From the NCBI RefSeq assembly GCF_003852525.1, contig NZ_QAJL01000007.1:124001-188000 (forward strand): DNA of 64,000 bases, in the 5' to 3' direction. The stretch is from Pedobacter sp. KBW06. GTDB taxonomy: Bacteria; Bacteroidota; Bacteroidia; Sphingobacteriales; Sphingobacteriaceae. This document shows positions 36,342 through 45,744 of the stretch, piece after piece; the first letter of the stretch is position 1; each line of letters begins with the position of its first letter. Position numbers and translations under genes: made by a program. The notes under the pieces are model-generated. The model made no database searches and was not told the origin of the DNA. It saw only the letters and a program-made list of their open reading frames with translations.

Positions 36342-37001
36342 TCAGCTTCCGGTTAAGGTATAAAGCATGTGCCCTCTTTTATTGAATTTGGTCCGCAGCT
36401 TTCCTTCTTCCACCAAGGCCGACAAGGTATCTTTAACCAGGATACGGTCCAGTTTCAATTCTGATGCAATTCCCGAACCGGAGCGGTAAAGGTATTTTCG
36501 GTTCGTAAAGGTACTCAGCACTTTATCTTCATCCGTCAGGTCTTTGGCCTTAAAAACTGCGGAAAGTGCTGCCACCCCATCCTGTTCTTCTTCGCTAAGT
36601 GATTCTTCTACGGCCTCCAGTTTTTCAATCGCCTCAGCTGCCTTATCCATCGCCCGATTGGCATTGGCCTCCGCCTTCATCACTTTTTCATATAAACCCT
36701 CGATGAAACGTTTTGACAGCACTGCGGCAAGCAAACAAAAGCCTGCTAACACAAAGTAATTCTTATCGAAAACCTCATCTTCCGGTTTAGCAAGGATATC
36801 ACTGGAAATGGTGGTCAGAAATAAAGGCACCATAAGTGAAGCGGTAACCCCAAGGATCAACGATTTTCCCATCAGGAATCCCTTTCCGGATGTTGCTGTA
36901 CTTCCGCCTTCATCGGAAAGAATAAAGTAATTGGAGAGTCCTCCAAGTAATCCTGACCCCAACATGATCAGGATTAAAATAACATAATGGTTATACTGCA
37001 T
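36342..37001 (-). CDS. Three-TM protein with coiled coil and winged helix (YLATT-like)
   Basis: A 219-residue membrane protein: TM helices at about 6-28, 47-65 and 86-104, a charged coiled coil (about 105-142; AEANANRAMDKAAEAIEKLE) and a C-terminal winged-helix-like part (about 150-217; SGIASELKLDRILVKDTLSALVEEGKL). The layout resembles YLATT, a three-TM domain associated with YEATS-like conflict systems, but this is from memory and tentative. It lies just before the polysaccharide locus and reads away from it. Confidence 0.6.
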   Translation of the reverse strand: MQYNHYVILILIMLGSGLLGGLSNYFILSDEGGSTATSGKGFLMGKSLILGVTASLMVPLFLTTISSDILAKPEDEVFDKNYFVLAGFCLLAAVLSKRFIEGLYEKVMKAEANANRAMDKAAEAIEKLEAVEESLSEEEQDGVAALSAVFKAKDLTDEDKVLSTFTNRKYLYRSGSGIASELKLDRILVKDTLSALVEEGKLRTKFNKRGHMLYTLTGS

Positions 37002-37550
37002 AATTTAAAGTTTTTTGATTTGACCCTATTTCAGATTTTATAAGCCGGCTCCCCCTTTTACCGGCTGTTACATTTATAAAAAAGAAATACAACACTAAGC
37101 TAAATAGCAGTAACGGGTTAAACAAATTTCTTTTAAACAAATTTTTATTCAAAAAATCAAATTATTGTTTACATAAACACCATACAGCACATTGTATAAA
37201 AATATTTTTCATTTTCATTTCTTCTGACAGCGGAAGCGATCAATTCCCTGGTTCCGGTTATAACTTTCCAGCTTTGCTCAACAAAATCCCAAAAAACCAA
37301 TTTTCTGACAGAAAAACTGACAAAACAGACTCCGGCCTCTCCCGTTCCGGCTCTTCTTTCTGTACATCATTCCTGTAAAACACTGTAAATCGGCTGCACA
37401 GCTGCCCCCTAATTCTGTCAAATCACCTGACCATTTTTGACAGTTTACCTGCAACATTCTGAGATCAGATTCTTCTGATTTATAAATACATAACTTTAAT
37501 TCACCTTATAGAAAGGATATTATTTATTAAAGAATAACCGCCGTATCATC
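37002..37550. promoter_or_regulatory. Promoter region of the polysaccharide locus
   Basis: A 549-bp gap between divergent genes, probably holding the promoter of the long plus-strand locus. It contains several CTGACA/TGTCAG-type boxes between about 37,300 and 37,460 and a TAACTTTA near 37,491 close to the -7 consensus, 60 bp before the first ATG. No gene is seen. Regulation cannot be assigned. Confidence 0.4.
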
Positions 37551-38309
37551 ATGAAAAAACTACAACGCTCACTGGTCCTATTCGCATTGGCATTATGCGC
37601 ATGCACACCACAAAGAAACCTGGTTTATTTCAGCAACCTGTCTGAACTTTCCAAAAGTCAGATCCGGACGTATGAATCAGAAATCAAGATTCAGAAGAAC
37701 GATTTATTGAGCATCTCTGTGAATAGCTTAAACACAGAATCCAATATCTTATTTGCCAGCAGTACCGGGACGGCAGATGCCGATGGCAGCAATAAAAGAT
37801 CAGGGTTCAAAGTAGACAATAGCGGCATGGTGACCCTTCCTGTAACAGGGAGTTTGAAAGTGGAAGGCTTACGCATTGAGGAAGCTCAGAAGCTGATCAC
37901 CCAGGAGCTGAACAAGTTCGTTAAATCTCCCGTTGTAGATGTGCAGCTCCTTAATTTCAAGATCACGGTAATTGGGGAAGTCAACAAACCCGCTTCCTTC
38001 ACTGTTCCCGGCGAACAGATTAACCTGCTCGAAGCTTTGGGAATGGCTGGAGACATGACGGTTTATGGCAAACGGGAAAACGTACTTGTGATCCGCGAAA
38101 CCAACGGAGAGCGCAATATGGTCCGCTTAAACCTCAACAAACAGGAAGTCTTCCAGTCGCCATATTTTCATTTGAAACAGAATGATGTCATTTATGTAGA
38201 ACCGGACAAATCGAAAGAGAAAGAATTCAGTCCGAATAACCGTGCACTGCCCATTGTCACGGCCTGTATCTCCGCAGTCGCCGTCCTCGTTACCGCCTTA
38301 ATCAGGTAA
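37551..38309 (+). CDS. Polysaccharide export lipoprotein (Wza family)
   Basis: Outer-membrane export component of 252 residues. The signal ends in a lipobox-like stretch with Cys18 (LCAC at 15-18). The poly_export domain (about 44-130; IQKNDLLSISVNSLN) and a SLBB-like region (about 135-190; ITVIGEVNKPASFTVPG) follow. A C-terminal hydrophobic helix (about 231-251) is present. First gene of the locus; the Wzc-type kinase follows 32 bp later. Confidence 0.92.
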   Translation: MKKLQRSLVLFALALCACTPQRNLVYFSNLSELSKSQIRTYESEIKIQKNDLLSISVNSLNTESNILFASSTGTADADGSNKRSGFKVDNSGMVTLPVTGSLKVEGLRIEEAQKLITQELNKFVKSPVVDVQLLNFKITVIGEVNKPASFTVPGEQINLLEALGMAGDMTVYGKRENVLVIRETNGERNMVRLNLNKQEVFQSPYFHLKQNDVIYVEPDKSKEKEFSPNNRALPIVTACISAVAVLVTALIR

Positions 38310-38341
38310 ACCACATCTCCAAAAACGTAAAATCAATCACC

Positions 38342-40651
38342 ATGACTACCAACCATAGAATGACGGGCCTGTCGGAAGACATGAAGGAATCGGTAATGCA
38401 ATACCTGAGGTACTGGTATGCTTTTCTGATCGCTATTGTAATCAGTATGGCCGCAGCCTTCTTTTACCTGAGCACCGTTACCCCAAAATATAAAATCAGC
38501 AGCACCTTATTAATGCAGGACGACAAAAAAGGGGATGGTGAACTCAAAGGAACCGCTTTCAGCGACCTGAACATGTTCCATACCGACAAAAAAGTAGACA
38601 ATGAAATGGAAGTCCTGCGTTCCAGGGAACTGATCTACAAAGTACTCAAAAGCCTCTCTCTGGAAACCTCCTACTTCAGGAAAGAAGGCTTGAAAGACAA
38701 AGAACTTTATGCAAATACATTACCCTTTAAGGTAACCGTCATTGCACTCAGTCCGCTGGCCTATACCAAGACCTTAACCATAGAGCCGCTAAACCAAACC
38801 AGCTTTGTCCTCCGCGACAAAAAGGAGCATTGGATTTATGAATACGGAAAAGAAATCAGGAAAGCAGGATATGCATTCAGGGTTCAGAAAGGCCCTGCGG
38901 CCTGGAAGAACACAACTCCTGTCCGGATTAAATTCAACAATATGTACACCATGACCGAAGCCTACAGTCAGACCAGGCTCAGTGTACTGCCCATCATCAA
39001 AGACGCCAATACCGTGGTGGTGAGCCTTGAAGACCCCATTCCTCAGCGTGGAATCGACATTCTGACCACATTAATAAAGACCTATAACGATGAGAATGTG
39101 ACCAAGAAAAACATCATTGCGGTCAACACCATCAATTTTATTGACAAACGGCTGGCCTACCTGAGCCGGGACCTTTCGAATGTGGAACAGGATGTAGAAA
39201 GCTACAAACAGGACAACATGGTGACCGATGTGAGTGCCGATGCGCAAATCAATATGGTCAAATCCGGAGAATACCGTCAAATGTTGTCTAATGCAGAAGT
39301 GCAGCTCCGCGTGATCGAATCCCTGGAAAAATACCTCGGACAGCACAACAATCAATTTAAAATGGTGCCCAGTTCCCTCAGCATCAACAACATTACACTG
39401 AACGAACTGACCAGCAAATTCAACGCCCTGCAACAGGAACGGAACAGAATGCTGCGCACCTCGAATGCCAATAACCCTTTGGTTTTGAACCTCACCGATC
39501 AGCTCATTACCCTGAAATCCAATATTGAAGAAAACCTGCACAACATTAAACAGGGTATTTTGATTGAAAGAAATAACCTGAGCGCTATGGCCTCCCAGTT
39601 CAGCAGCAAAATCCATTCTGCACCAGCCGTGGAAAGGGGTTTACTCGAAAGGAGCCGTGAACAGGCGGTAAAGATGAGCCTGTACCGGTACCTGCTTCAA
39701 AAAAGAGAAGAAACCACACTTTCTCTTTCCGGAACTGTACCTACTTCACAGGTCATCGATAAACCCGCCTACCATTCCATTCCGGTATCGCCCAAAAAGC
39801 AGCTGATCTACCTCTTTGCCTTTCTCCTTGGATGCCTTGTTCCTGCAGCAAGCATTTACGGGAAACAACTCCTCAACAATAAGGTCAAAGATGCGAAAGA
39901 CATTGAACTCTTAACCGGTGTCAGGCTGCTCGGTGTGCTCAGTCATCTCAATAAAAATGAGAACAAAGTGATGGAAAATAACAGCCGTTCCACCATGTCG
40001 GAATTGTTCAGGTACATCCGCAGCAACCTTCATTTTATGAACTCCGGAATGCCCAATCAGGTGTTGCTCGTTACTTCCTGCATGAAAGCAGAAGGAAAAA
40101 CCTTTTTCAGCCTGAACCTCGGCCTTACGCTTGCCTCCGTCAACAAACGGGTGGTGATTCTGGAATTTGACTTACGGAAGCCCGACCTCCTTGAAAAAAT
40201 GAAAATGAAAAAAGGCATTGGGATCAGCGATTACCTCGAGCAGAAAGACCTGGAAATAGAAGACATTATTCAGCAGTCGGAACACAGCCCTAACCTTTCG
40301 GTGATCGATTGCGGTAAGCTCCCTGAAAATCCTGCAGAAACGATGATGCACCCAAGGATAGGCAAAATGATCGAGGCCCTGAAGGCAAAATTTGACTATG
40401 TCATCATTGACACTGCACCCGTCGGACTGGTTGCGGATGCCTTTAGCCTCGCCTCTTATACCGATGCCAGTATTTACCTCGTGAGGTACAACTATACAGA
40501 CAAACTTCAGCTGAATATTCTGAGGGATATCTATGATCATAAAAAGTTAAACAATCCTATGGTTGTGCTTAACGATACAAAAAACGAGAACAAACGCAAT
40601 TATGGCTACGCCGGATACGGTTATGGCTATGGATTACAACTGAACAACTAA
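38342..40651 (+). CDS. Wzc-type chain-length regulator / BY tyrosine kinase
   Basis: Inner-membrane co-polymerase of 769 residues. TM helices at about 23-42 and 483-503 enclose a large periplasmic Wzz-like domain with coiled coil. The cytoplasmic kinase shows Walker A (MKAEGKTFFSLNLG, about 580-593), Walker A' (VVILEFDLRKPDLL, about 602) and Walker B (YVIIDTAPVG, about 686). The tail is tyrosine-rich (NYGYAGYGYGYG), the autophosphorylation cluster. It controls chain length and couples export to the Wza-type protein. Confidence 0.95.
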   Translation: MTTNHRMTGLSEDMKESVMQYLRYWYAFLIAIVISMAAAFFYLSTVTPKYKISSTLLMQDDKKGDGELKGTAFSDLNMFHTDKKVDNEMEVLRSRELIYKVLKSLSLETSYFRKEGLKDKELYANTLPFKVTVIALSPLAYTKTLTIEPLNQTSFVLRDKKEHWIYEYGKEIRKAGYAFRVQKGPAAWKNTTPVRIKFNNMYTMTEAYSQTRLSVLPIIKDANTVVVSLEDPIPQRGIDILTTLIKTYNDENVTKKNIIAVNTINFIDKRLAYLSRDLSNVEQDVESYKQDNMVTDVSADAQINMVKSGEYRQMLSNAEVQLRVIESLEKYLGQHNNQFKMVPSSLSINNITLNELTSKFNALQQERNRMLRTSNANNPLVLNLTDQLITLKSNIEENLHNIKQGILIERNNLSAMASQFSSKIHSAPAVERGLLERSREQAVKMSLYRYLLQKREETTLSLSGTVPTSQVIDKPAYHSIPVSPKKQLIYLFAFLLGCLVPAASIYGKQLLNNKVKDAKDIELLTGVRLLGVLSHLNKNENKVMENNSRSTMSELFRYIRSNLHFMNSGMPNQVLLVTSCMKAEGKTFFSLNLGLTLASVNKRVVILEFDLRKPDLLEKMKMKKGIGISDYLEQKDLEIEDIIQQSEHSPNLSVIDCGKLPENPAETMMHPRIGKMIEALKAKFDYVIIDTAPVGLVADAFSLASYTDASIYLVRYNYTDKLQLNILRDIYDHKKLNNPMVVLNDTKNENKRNYGYAGYGYGYGLQLNN

Positions 40652-40663
40652 TACCCAAAACAT

Positions 40664-40738
40664 TGCCCTTTTCTGCCCGACAAAACCCACTCATGTGACT
40701 GAGGTAGCGAAGCTATGCCCTTTTCTCAACAAAACGCC
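40664..40738 (+). repeat. Direct repeat before the NusG-like gene
   Basis: Two copies of about 24 bp, TGCCCTTTTCT followed shortly by ACAAAAC and a C-rich end, at 40664-40688 and 40716-40738, 52 bp apart. They sit in the gap between the kinase and the NusG-like gene; the second copy ends just before its ATG. The origin may be a local duplication or a control element. Confidence 0.4.
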
Positions 40739-40744
40739 TTCATT

Positions 40745-41284
40745 ATGAAACAACAATGGTTAGTGATTTATACCCGTCCGAGATGGGAGAAAAAAGTAGA
40801 CCGCCTTTTGCAAATGCAGGGAATTGAATCCTACTGTCCGGTTAGAAAGGTAATCAGCCAGTGGACAGACCGGAAAAAGGCTGTCGAGCTTCCGCTTTTC
40901 AGCTCCTATGTGTTTGTCCGCATCAATGAACGCGAAGAATATAAGGTCCGCCAGACTTTGGGGGTGCTCAACTTCGTCTATTACATGGCCAAACCTGCGG
41001 TAATCCGTGATCAGGTGATCGAAAAGGTGAAACATTATACCCGGCACTGTACGGATGCAGAAGTGGTCAGCTTACGTGAAATCAGTACCGGCGACAGGAT
41101 TCGGGTTAAAAACGGTCTTTTTTTCAACCAAGAAGGTACCGTCATTAAGGTTCAGGGCAAAAACGTCATCATGGTCTTTGATCACCTGGATTGCGCACTG
41201 CTGAGCAATATCCCGGTCAGCGATGTGATGTTGAGCAGTAATAATGCCGCAGCTCTTCCTTCAAACACATTTATCCGCCATTAA
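40745..41284 (+). CDS. Specialised NusG-like antitermination factor (UpxY/LoaP type)
   Basis: A 179-residue NusG paralog with NGN domain (about 3-100; WLVIYTRPRWEKKVDRLL) and C-terminal KOW domain (about 118-160; TGDRIRVKNGLFFNQEGTV). Such specialised NusG proteins act on long polysaccharide operons to prevent early termination. ATG 40745 gives the family start; an upstream ATG at 40715 adds ten unrelated residues. It is third in the locus rather than first. Confidence 0.88.
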   Translation: MKQQWLVIYTRPRWEKKVDRLLQMQGIESYCPVRKVISQWTDRKKAVELPLFSSYVFVRINEREEYKVRQTLGVLNFVYYMAKPAVIRDQVIEKVKHYTRHCTDAEVVSLREISTGDRIRVKNGLFFNQEGTVIKVQGKNVIMVFDHLDCALLSNIPVSDVMLSSNNAAALPSNTFIRH

Positions 41285-41295
41285 CCTGAATTCCG

Positions 41296-42282
41296 ATGAA
41301 ACACCTTAGGCTAAGAATCACAGAATTAGACGGATTAAGAGGGATTGCTGCGCTCGCCGTAGTGCTGTATCATTATACCACCCGCTTTGGGCAGAAGTTC
41401 GACAGCAAGCTGACCACGAGCCTCTGGGAATTCGAATACGGCCGTTATGGCGTAGACCTGTTCTTCATCATCAGCGGCTTTGTCATCTTCATGACGATAG
41501 AAAAGCTGAAGCATCCCGGAGAATTCATCTACAAACGCTTTATCCGGCTTTATCCCACTTTCTGGTTCTGCATGGTCCTCACGTTTTTCCTCATGAAATA
41601 CTTTGGCCCGGCGCTTTTGAAGCGGAGTACCGAAGAGCTGCTCATCAACATCAGCATGGTTCCTTCGTTATTTGGAACCCGGGCAATTGACGGCGTCTAC
41701 TGGTCTTTGCTCATTGAATTGTGTTTTTATGGTTTTATGCTGCTGTTGCTCCTGCTGCAGCTGGTTCCGAAAATGAAATATGTTGGCCTGGCATTCCTCC
41801 TTTTCTACTTTGGGGTTTGTTTCTGGCATAAATACCATCCCGAATTGTATTACGGCAGTTTATTCCTGATGGGCATTGGCTTTTACAAGATCTGGAAGGG
41901 CGACAAAAGCTGGTTCTGGCATTTTCAAATCTTTATTTCGCTTTTGCTCAGCTTATATTCCCCGCATCGCCTTGATTTTATAGTTACCGCACTGCTTTGT
42001 GCCTTGTTTTACCTCTTTGTGTACCGGCAGGCTGGTTTCCTCCGCTTCCGTCCACTGGTTTTTATCGGAGAGATCTCTTATGCGCTGTACCTGATTCACC
42101 AGCATATCGGTCATACCATACAATTGTGGCTCATCCGGGAAGGAATTACCAATTATTACCTGCTGTTGCTCTGGCCCATTTTCATCATGGTCCTGGTGGC
42201 CTATCTGATTACCACCTGGTTTGAAAAACCGGTGATTGCCTACCTCAGCAAGGTTGGAAAAAAGACTTCTTTATGGAACTAA
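41296..42282 (+). CDS. Acyltransferase 3 family membrane protein
   Basis: Integral membrane O-acyltransferase of 328 residues with about ten helices. Motifs include LDGLRGIAALAVVLYHYTTRF (12-32, with the conserved His), GVDLFFIISGFVIF and RFIRLYPTFWFC. It probably adds acetyl or another acyl group to the polysaccharide. It overlaps the flippase start by 10 bp. Confidence 0.92.
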   Translation: MKHLRLRITELDGLRGIAALAVVLYHYTTRFGQKFDSKLTTSLWEFEYGRYGVDLFFIISGFVIFMTIEKLKHPGEFIYKRFIRLYPTFWFCMVLTFFLMKYFGPALLKRSTEELLINISMVPSLFGTRAIDGVYWSLLIELCFYGFMLLLLLLQLVPKMKYVGLAFLLFYFGVCFWHKYHPELYYGSLFLMGIGFYKIWKGDKSWFWHFQIFISLLLSLYSPHRLDFIVTALLCALFYLFVYRQAGFLRFRPLVFIGEISYALYLIHQHIGHTIQLWLIREGITNYYLLLLWPIFIMVLVAYLITTWFEKPVIAYLSKVGKKTSLWN

Positions 42283-43715
42283 AGAAAAAGACCATTTCCG
42301 GTGTATTCTGGTCGCTGGGACAACAGTTCAGTATCAAGATTGTGGGCTTTGTCATCACCATCCTGCTGGCCAGAATCCTCGCCCCTGCAGAATTCGGACT
42401 GATTGCAATGCTGTCTGTCTTTATCTCCGTAGGCCATGTACTGATGGACAGCGGCTTAACCTCTTCCCTCATCAGGACGAGGGAAGCAGATCAGAAAGAC
42501 TATTCGACGGTGTTTTTTGTGAACCTCTGCGGAAGTATCCTCATCTATTTCTTCCTGTTCTTCATTGCTCCCCTGGTGGCGCAGTTTTACCGGCAGGAAG
42601 TGCTCAGCGCAGTGCTGAGGGTGTACGGCCTGATCATTATATTAAACGCCTTTTTTGCGGTTCAGAATACGATCCTGACCAAGGAGATGAACTTTCAGAA
42701 GCAAACCAATATCCAGATTCCGTCGGCCATCGCGGGGGGATTGCTGGGCGTGATCCTGGCAAAGATGGGCTATGGCGTCTGGAGCCTGGTCTGGATGAAC
42801 CTTTTTACCGCCATCTGCTCTACTCTGATGCATTGGATGACCTCAGCCTGGCGACCATCATGGGCCATTGACCGGGAGAAGTTAAAATATCATTTTGGAT
42901 TTGGTTATAAAGTTGCCCTTTCCAGCATCATTGACAGCATTCATCAGAATATTTATGTGCTGATCATCGGGAAGTTTTATTCCGTTACCGCATTGGGCTA
43001 TTACTCCAGAGCGGAGGCCATCAGTCAGCTGCCGGTTTCCAACATCTCTTACGCCATCAATAAGGTGACCTATCCGATGTTTTCCGAGATCTCAGACAAC
43101 AATGGCCAGCTGAAGACGGTCTATAGAAAAATCATGCAGCAGGTGATATTCTGGAATGCCCCGGCATTGATCTTCCTGAGCATCATAGCCGAGCCTTTGT
43201 TCCGCTTTATGCTGACAGAGAAATGGCTTCCCGCAGTACCTTATTTTCAGATTCTTTGTATCGCCGGGATCATGTATCCCCTGCATGCCTATAACCTGAA
43301 TATCCTGAAAGTAAAGGGAAGAAGCGACCTCCTGCTGAAGCTCGAGCTCATCAAGAAAACCATCAGCCTGATCGGCATCCTCAGCGTGATCCGCTTTGGG
43401 ATCTATGGCCTGTTATACTTCCAGCTGCTGTTTAACTTTTTAGGGTATTATATCAATTCCAATTACAGCGGCAAACTCATCAATTACCCGACCATGGAAC
43501 AGGTAGCAGACCTGTTGCCCATCCTTGGAATGGCCGCAATCACTGGACTGTGCTGCTATTTCCTGGATGCTTACCTCGCCGGATCCTTACAAATGAAGGA
43601 TTGGTCAAGGATGCTCCTGAGCGGCTTATTTTACGCCCTGAGCTACCTCTTTATGAGCAACCTGTTCCGGCTTACTGCAATAACAGATTTCAAACAACTA
43701 ATCGCTAAAAAATGA
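42273..43715 (+). CDS. Wzx-type flippase (MOP superfamily)
   Basis: Membrane protein of 480 residues with about 14 helices, beginning LKKKTISGVFWSLGQQFS, characteristic of polysaccharide flippases of the Wzx/WcaJ-locus type. It moves lipid-linked repeat units across the inner membrane. It overlaps the acyltransferase and the following aminotransferase, indicating tight coupling. Confidence 0.92.
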   Translation: MELKKKTISGVFWSLGQQFSIKIVGFVITILLARILAPAEFGLIAMLSVFISVGHVLMDSGLTSSLIRTREADQKDYSTVFFVNLCGSILIYFFLFFIAPLVAQFYRQEVLSAVLRVYGLIIILNAFFAVQNTILTKEMNFQKQTNIQIPSAIAGGLLGVILAKMGYGVWSLVWMNLFTAICSTLMHWMTSAWRPSWAIDREKLKYHFGFGYKVALSSIIDSIHQNIYVLIIGKFYSVTALGYYSRAEAISQLPVSNISYAINKVTYPMFSEISDNNGQLKTVYRKIMQQVIFWNAPALIFLSIIAEPLFRFMLTEKWLPAVPYFQILCIAGIMYPLHAYNLNILKVKGRSDLLLKLELIKKTISLIGILSVIRFGIYGLLYFQLLFNFLGYYINSNYSGKLINYPTMEQVADLLPILGMAAITGLCCYFLDAYLAGSLQMKDWSRMLLSGLFYALSYLFMSNLFRLTAITDFKQLIAKK

Positions 43716-44875
43716 TTCCGGTAACTAAACCATTTCTTCCAAAGGCAGAAGATTTTAAACGCTATGTAGACAACATCTGGGAACGCCAGTGGCTGACCAA
43801 CAATGGCCCCCTCCTGAACGAACTGGAGCTGAAACTTCAGGAATACCTGGGCATCAAACACCTGCTATATGTATCCAACGGTACGATTGCCATTCAGCTT
43901 GCCATCAAAGCACTTGGCATTCAGGGCGAGGTCATCACCACCCCATTCTCCTATGTCGCCACTACGAGCAGTATCGTCTGGGAAGGTTGTACCCCTGTAT
44001 ATGTAGACATCGATCCCGAGACTTTCAACATCGATCCTGCTAAAATTGAAGCCGCCATTACGCCGGAAACAACCGCCATTCTCGCCACACATGTCTATGG
44101 AAATCCATGCGACATTGATGCCATACAAGCCATTGCCGACAAGCATCAGCTGAAAGTGATCTATGATGCAGCCCATTGTTTCGGCACGACCTATAAAAAC
44201 AAATCCGTGTTTGCCTATGGCGACATCAGTACCGTCAGCTTTCATGCCACCAAACTATTTCATACCGTTGAGGGCGGTGCGGTATTTACCAAAAATCCTA
44301 AACTACTGAAAATCATGGCTGGCATGCGCAATTTCGGCCACAATGGGCCTGAATCCTTCTCCGGACCAGGTATCAATGCTAAAAACTGTGAATTCCGCGC
44401 GGCGATGGGGCTTTGTAACCTGAAGCATATTGAAGAGATTCTGGACACCAGGAGAAAGCTTTCCTACCATTACTTCAAAAGGTTAAAAAACATCAAAGGG
44501 AAATTCCCGAAGCTGAATGAAGACATGGACTATAATTTCGCTTATTTCCCGGTTCTTTTTGATACAGAGGTCCTCATGCAGCAATGTATGAAAAAGCTGG
44601 AAGGCGCAAATATCTATTGCCGGAGGTATTTCTACCCTTCCCTCTCCAGTCTGCCTTATGTGAACCAAACCCCGGTGCCGGTATGCGATGATGTCGTGAA
44701 ACGCATTCTTTGCCTGCCGCTCTACCATACCCTCACCACTGCAGATCTCGACCTCATCTGCAGGTTGATCATGAGGGTTCAAAACTACCAGGAGCCGGTA
44801 CTGCTGAAGCGAAAGGAAATCAAAACCAACCCATCCGACAATAACCTTCAAAAAATCAATGGTCATACTTTTTAA
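43712..44875 (+). CDS. DegT/DnrJ/EryC1/StrS aminotransferase
   Basis: PLP-dependent sugar aminotransferase of 387 residues. The N-terminal WLTNNGP (27-33), YDAAHCFG and PLP lysine Lys181 in SFHATKLFHTVEGGA are seen. The close match to VioA-like dTDP-4-keto-sugar transaminases suggests synthesis of a 4-amino-4,6-dideoxy sugar, but the substrate is not proven. It overlaps the flippase by 4 bp. Confidence 0.9.
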   Translation: MIPVTKPFLPKAEDFKRYVDNIWERQWLTNNGPLLNELELKLQEYLGIKHLLYVSNGTIAIQLAIKALGIQGEVITTPFSYVATTSSIVWEGCTPVYVDIDPETFNIDPAKIEAAITPETTAILATHVYGNPCDIDAIQAIADKHQLKVIYDAAHCFGTTYKNKSVFAYGDISTVSFHATKLFHTVEGGAVFTKNPKLLKIMAGMRNFGHNGPESFSGPGINAKNCEFRAAMGLCNLKHIEEILDTRRKLSYHYFKRLKNIKGKFPKLNEDMDYNFAYFPVLFDTEVLMQQCMKKLEGANIYCRRYFYPSLSSLPYVNQTPVPVCDDVVKRILCLPLYHTLTTADLDLICRLIMRVQNYQEPVLLKRKEIKTNPSDNNLQKINGHTF

Positions 44876-44886
44876 CCCGAACCGAT

Positions 44887-45744
44887 ATGGAACCTCAGTC
44901 AGAAATTATGGTCAGCATTTGCTGCATCACCTATAATCATGAAAAATACATCGCCCAGACCATAGACAGCTTTTTAATGCAGGATTGCAATTTCAAATTT
45001 GAAATCATCATTGGTGAAGACCATTCTACCGACAATACCAGAAACATCCTGGAATATTACCAGCGCAAGCATCCGGACATCATCCACATTGTGACTTCCG
45101 ACAGCAATGTAGGTTCCATCAAAAACCAGTTGCGTACGATGAATGTGGCCAGTGGAAAATACATTGCCATGTGCGACGGGGATGATTTCTGGACCGATGC
45201 CTTTAAACTGCAAAAGCAGGTAGATTTTTTGGAAAGTCATCCGGAATACATCATCTGCTGTCATTATACCCGGGTGATCAATGATTACGATCAGACGGTC
45301 TATATGCACCCGACTCCGGTGAGCATGGAATTCAGCTATGAAGACCTGCTGCTCGGCAGAAGGGATGAGACGAGAATCTGTTCCCTGATGGTTAGAAACA
45401 GCCGGGAAGTACGGGAGATCGGATTGAAGAAATGGTATTACCAGACATACGGTTCGGATACCCTGTTCAAATTACACGCCATCAGTACCGGGAAGAAGAT
45501 TTATGTTATCCCCCAGGTGATGGCCTGCTACCGCCTTCATACCGGAGGAATCTGGAGCATGATCGATCCTAAAATCAGGAAATCAAGAATGGTCAGTGAT
45601 TTCAACCTGATGATCCGCAATTTCAAATGCTCTTCCCTTCAAAAAAGGGCGCTTTTGAAAATCTACCTGCGCCAGTATTTTTTTTTTGACCTCCGCTATT
45701 TCAAGTTTAACAAAGCCATTAAAACCATTACCGCATTATGGTAA
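44887..45744 (+). CDS. Family 2 glycosyltransferase
   Basis: GT-A fold transferase of 285 residues. VSICCITYNHEKYIAQTIDSF (about 8-28), IIIGEDHSTDNT and the acidic MCDGDDFWTD (about 97-106) form the nucleotide-sugar site. It likely adds one residue to the repeat unit. It overlaps the next gene by 7 bp. Confidence 0.92.
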   Translation: MEPQSEIMVSICCITYNHEKYIAQTIDSFLMQDCNFKFEIIIGEDHSTDNTRNILEYYQRKHPDIIHIVTSDSNVGSIKNQLRTMNVASGKYIAMCDGDDFWTDAFKLQKQVDFLESHPEYIICCHYTRVINDYDQTVYMHPTPVSMEFSYEDLLLGRRDETRICSLMVRNSREVREIGLKKWYYQTYGSDTLFKLHAISTGKKIYVIPQVMACYRLHTGGIWSMIDPKIRKSRMVSDFNLMIRNFKCSSLQKRALLKIYLRQYFFFDLRYFKFNKAIKTITALW

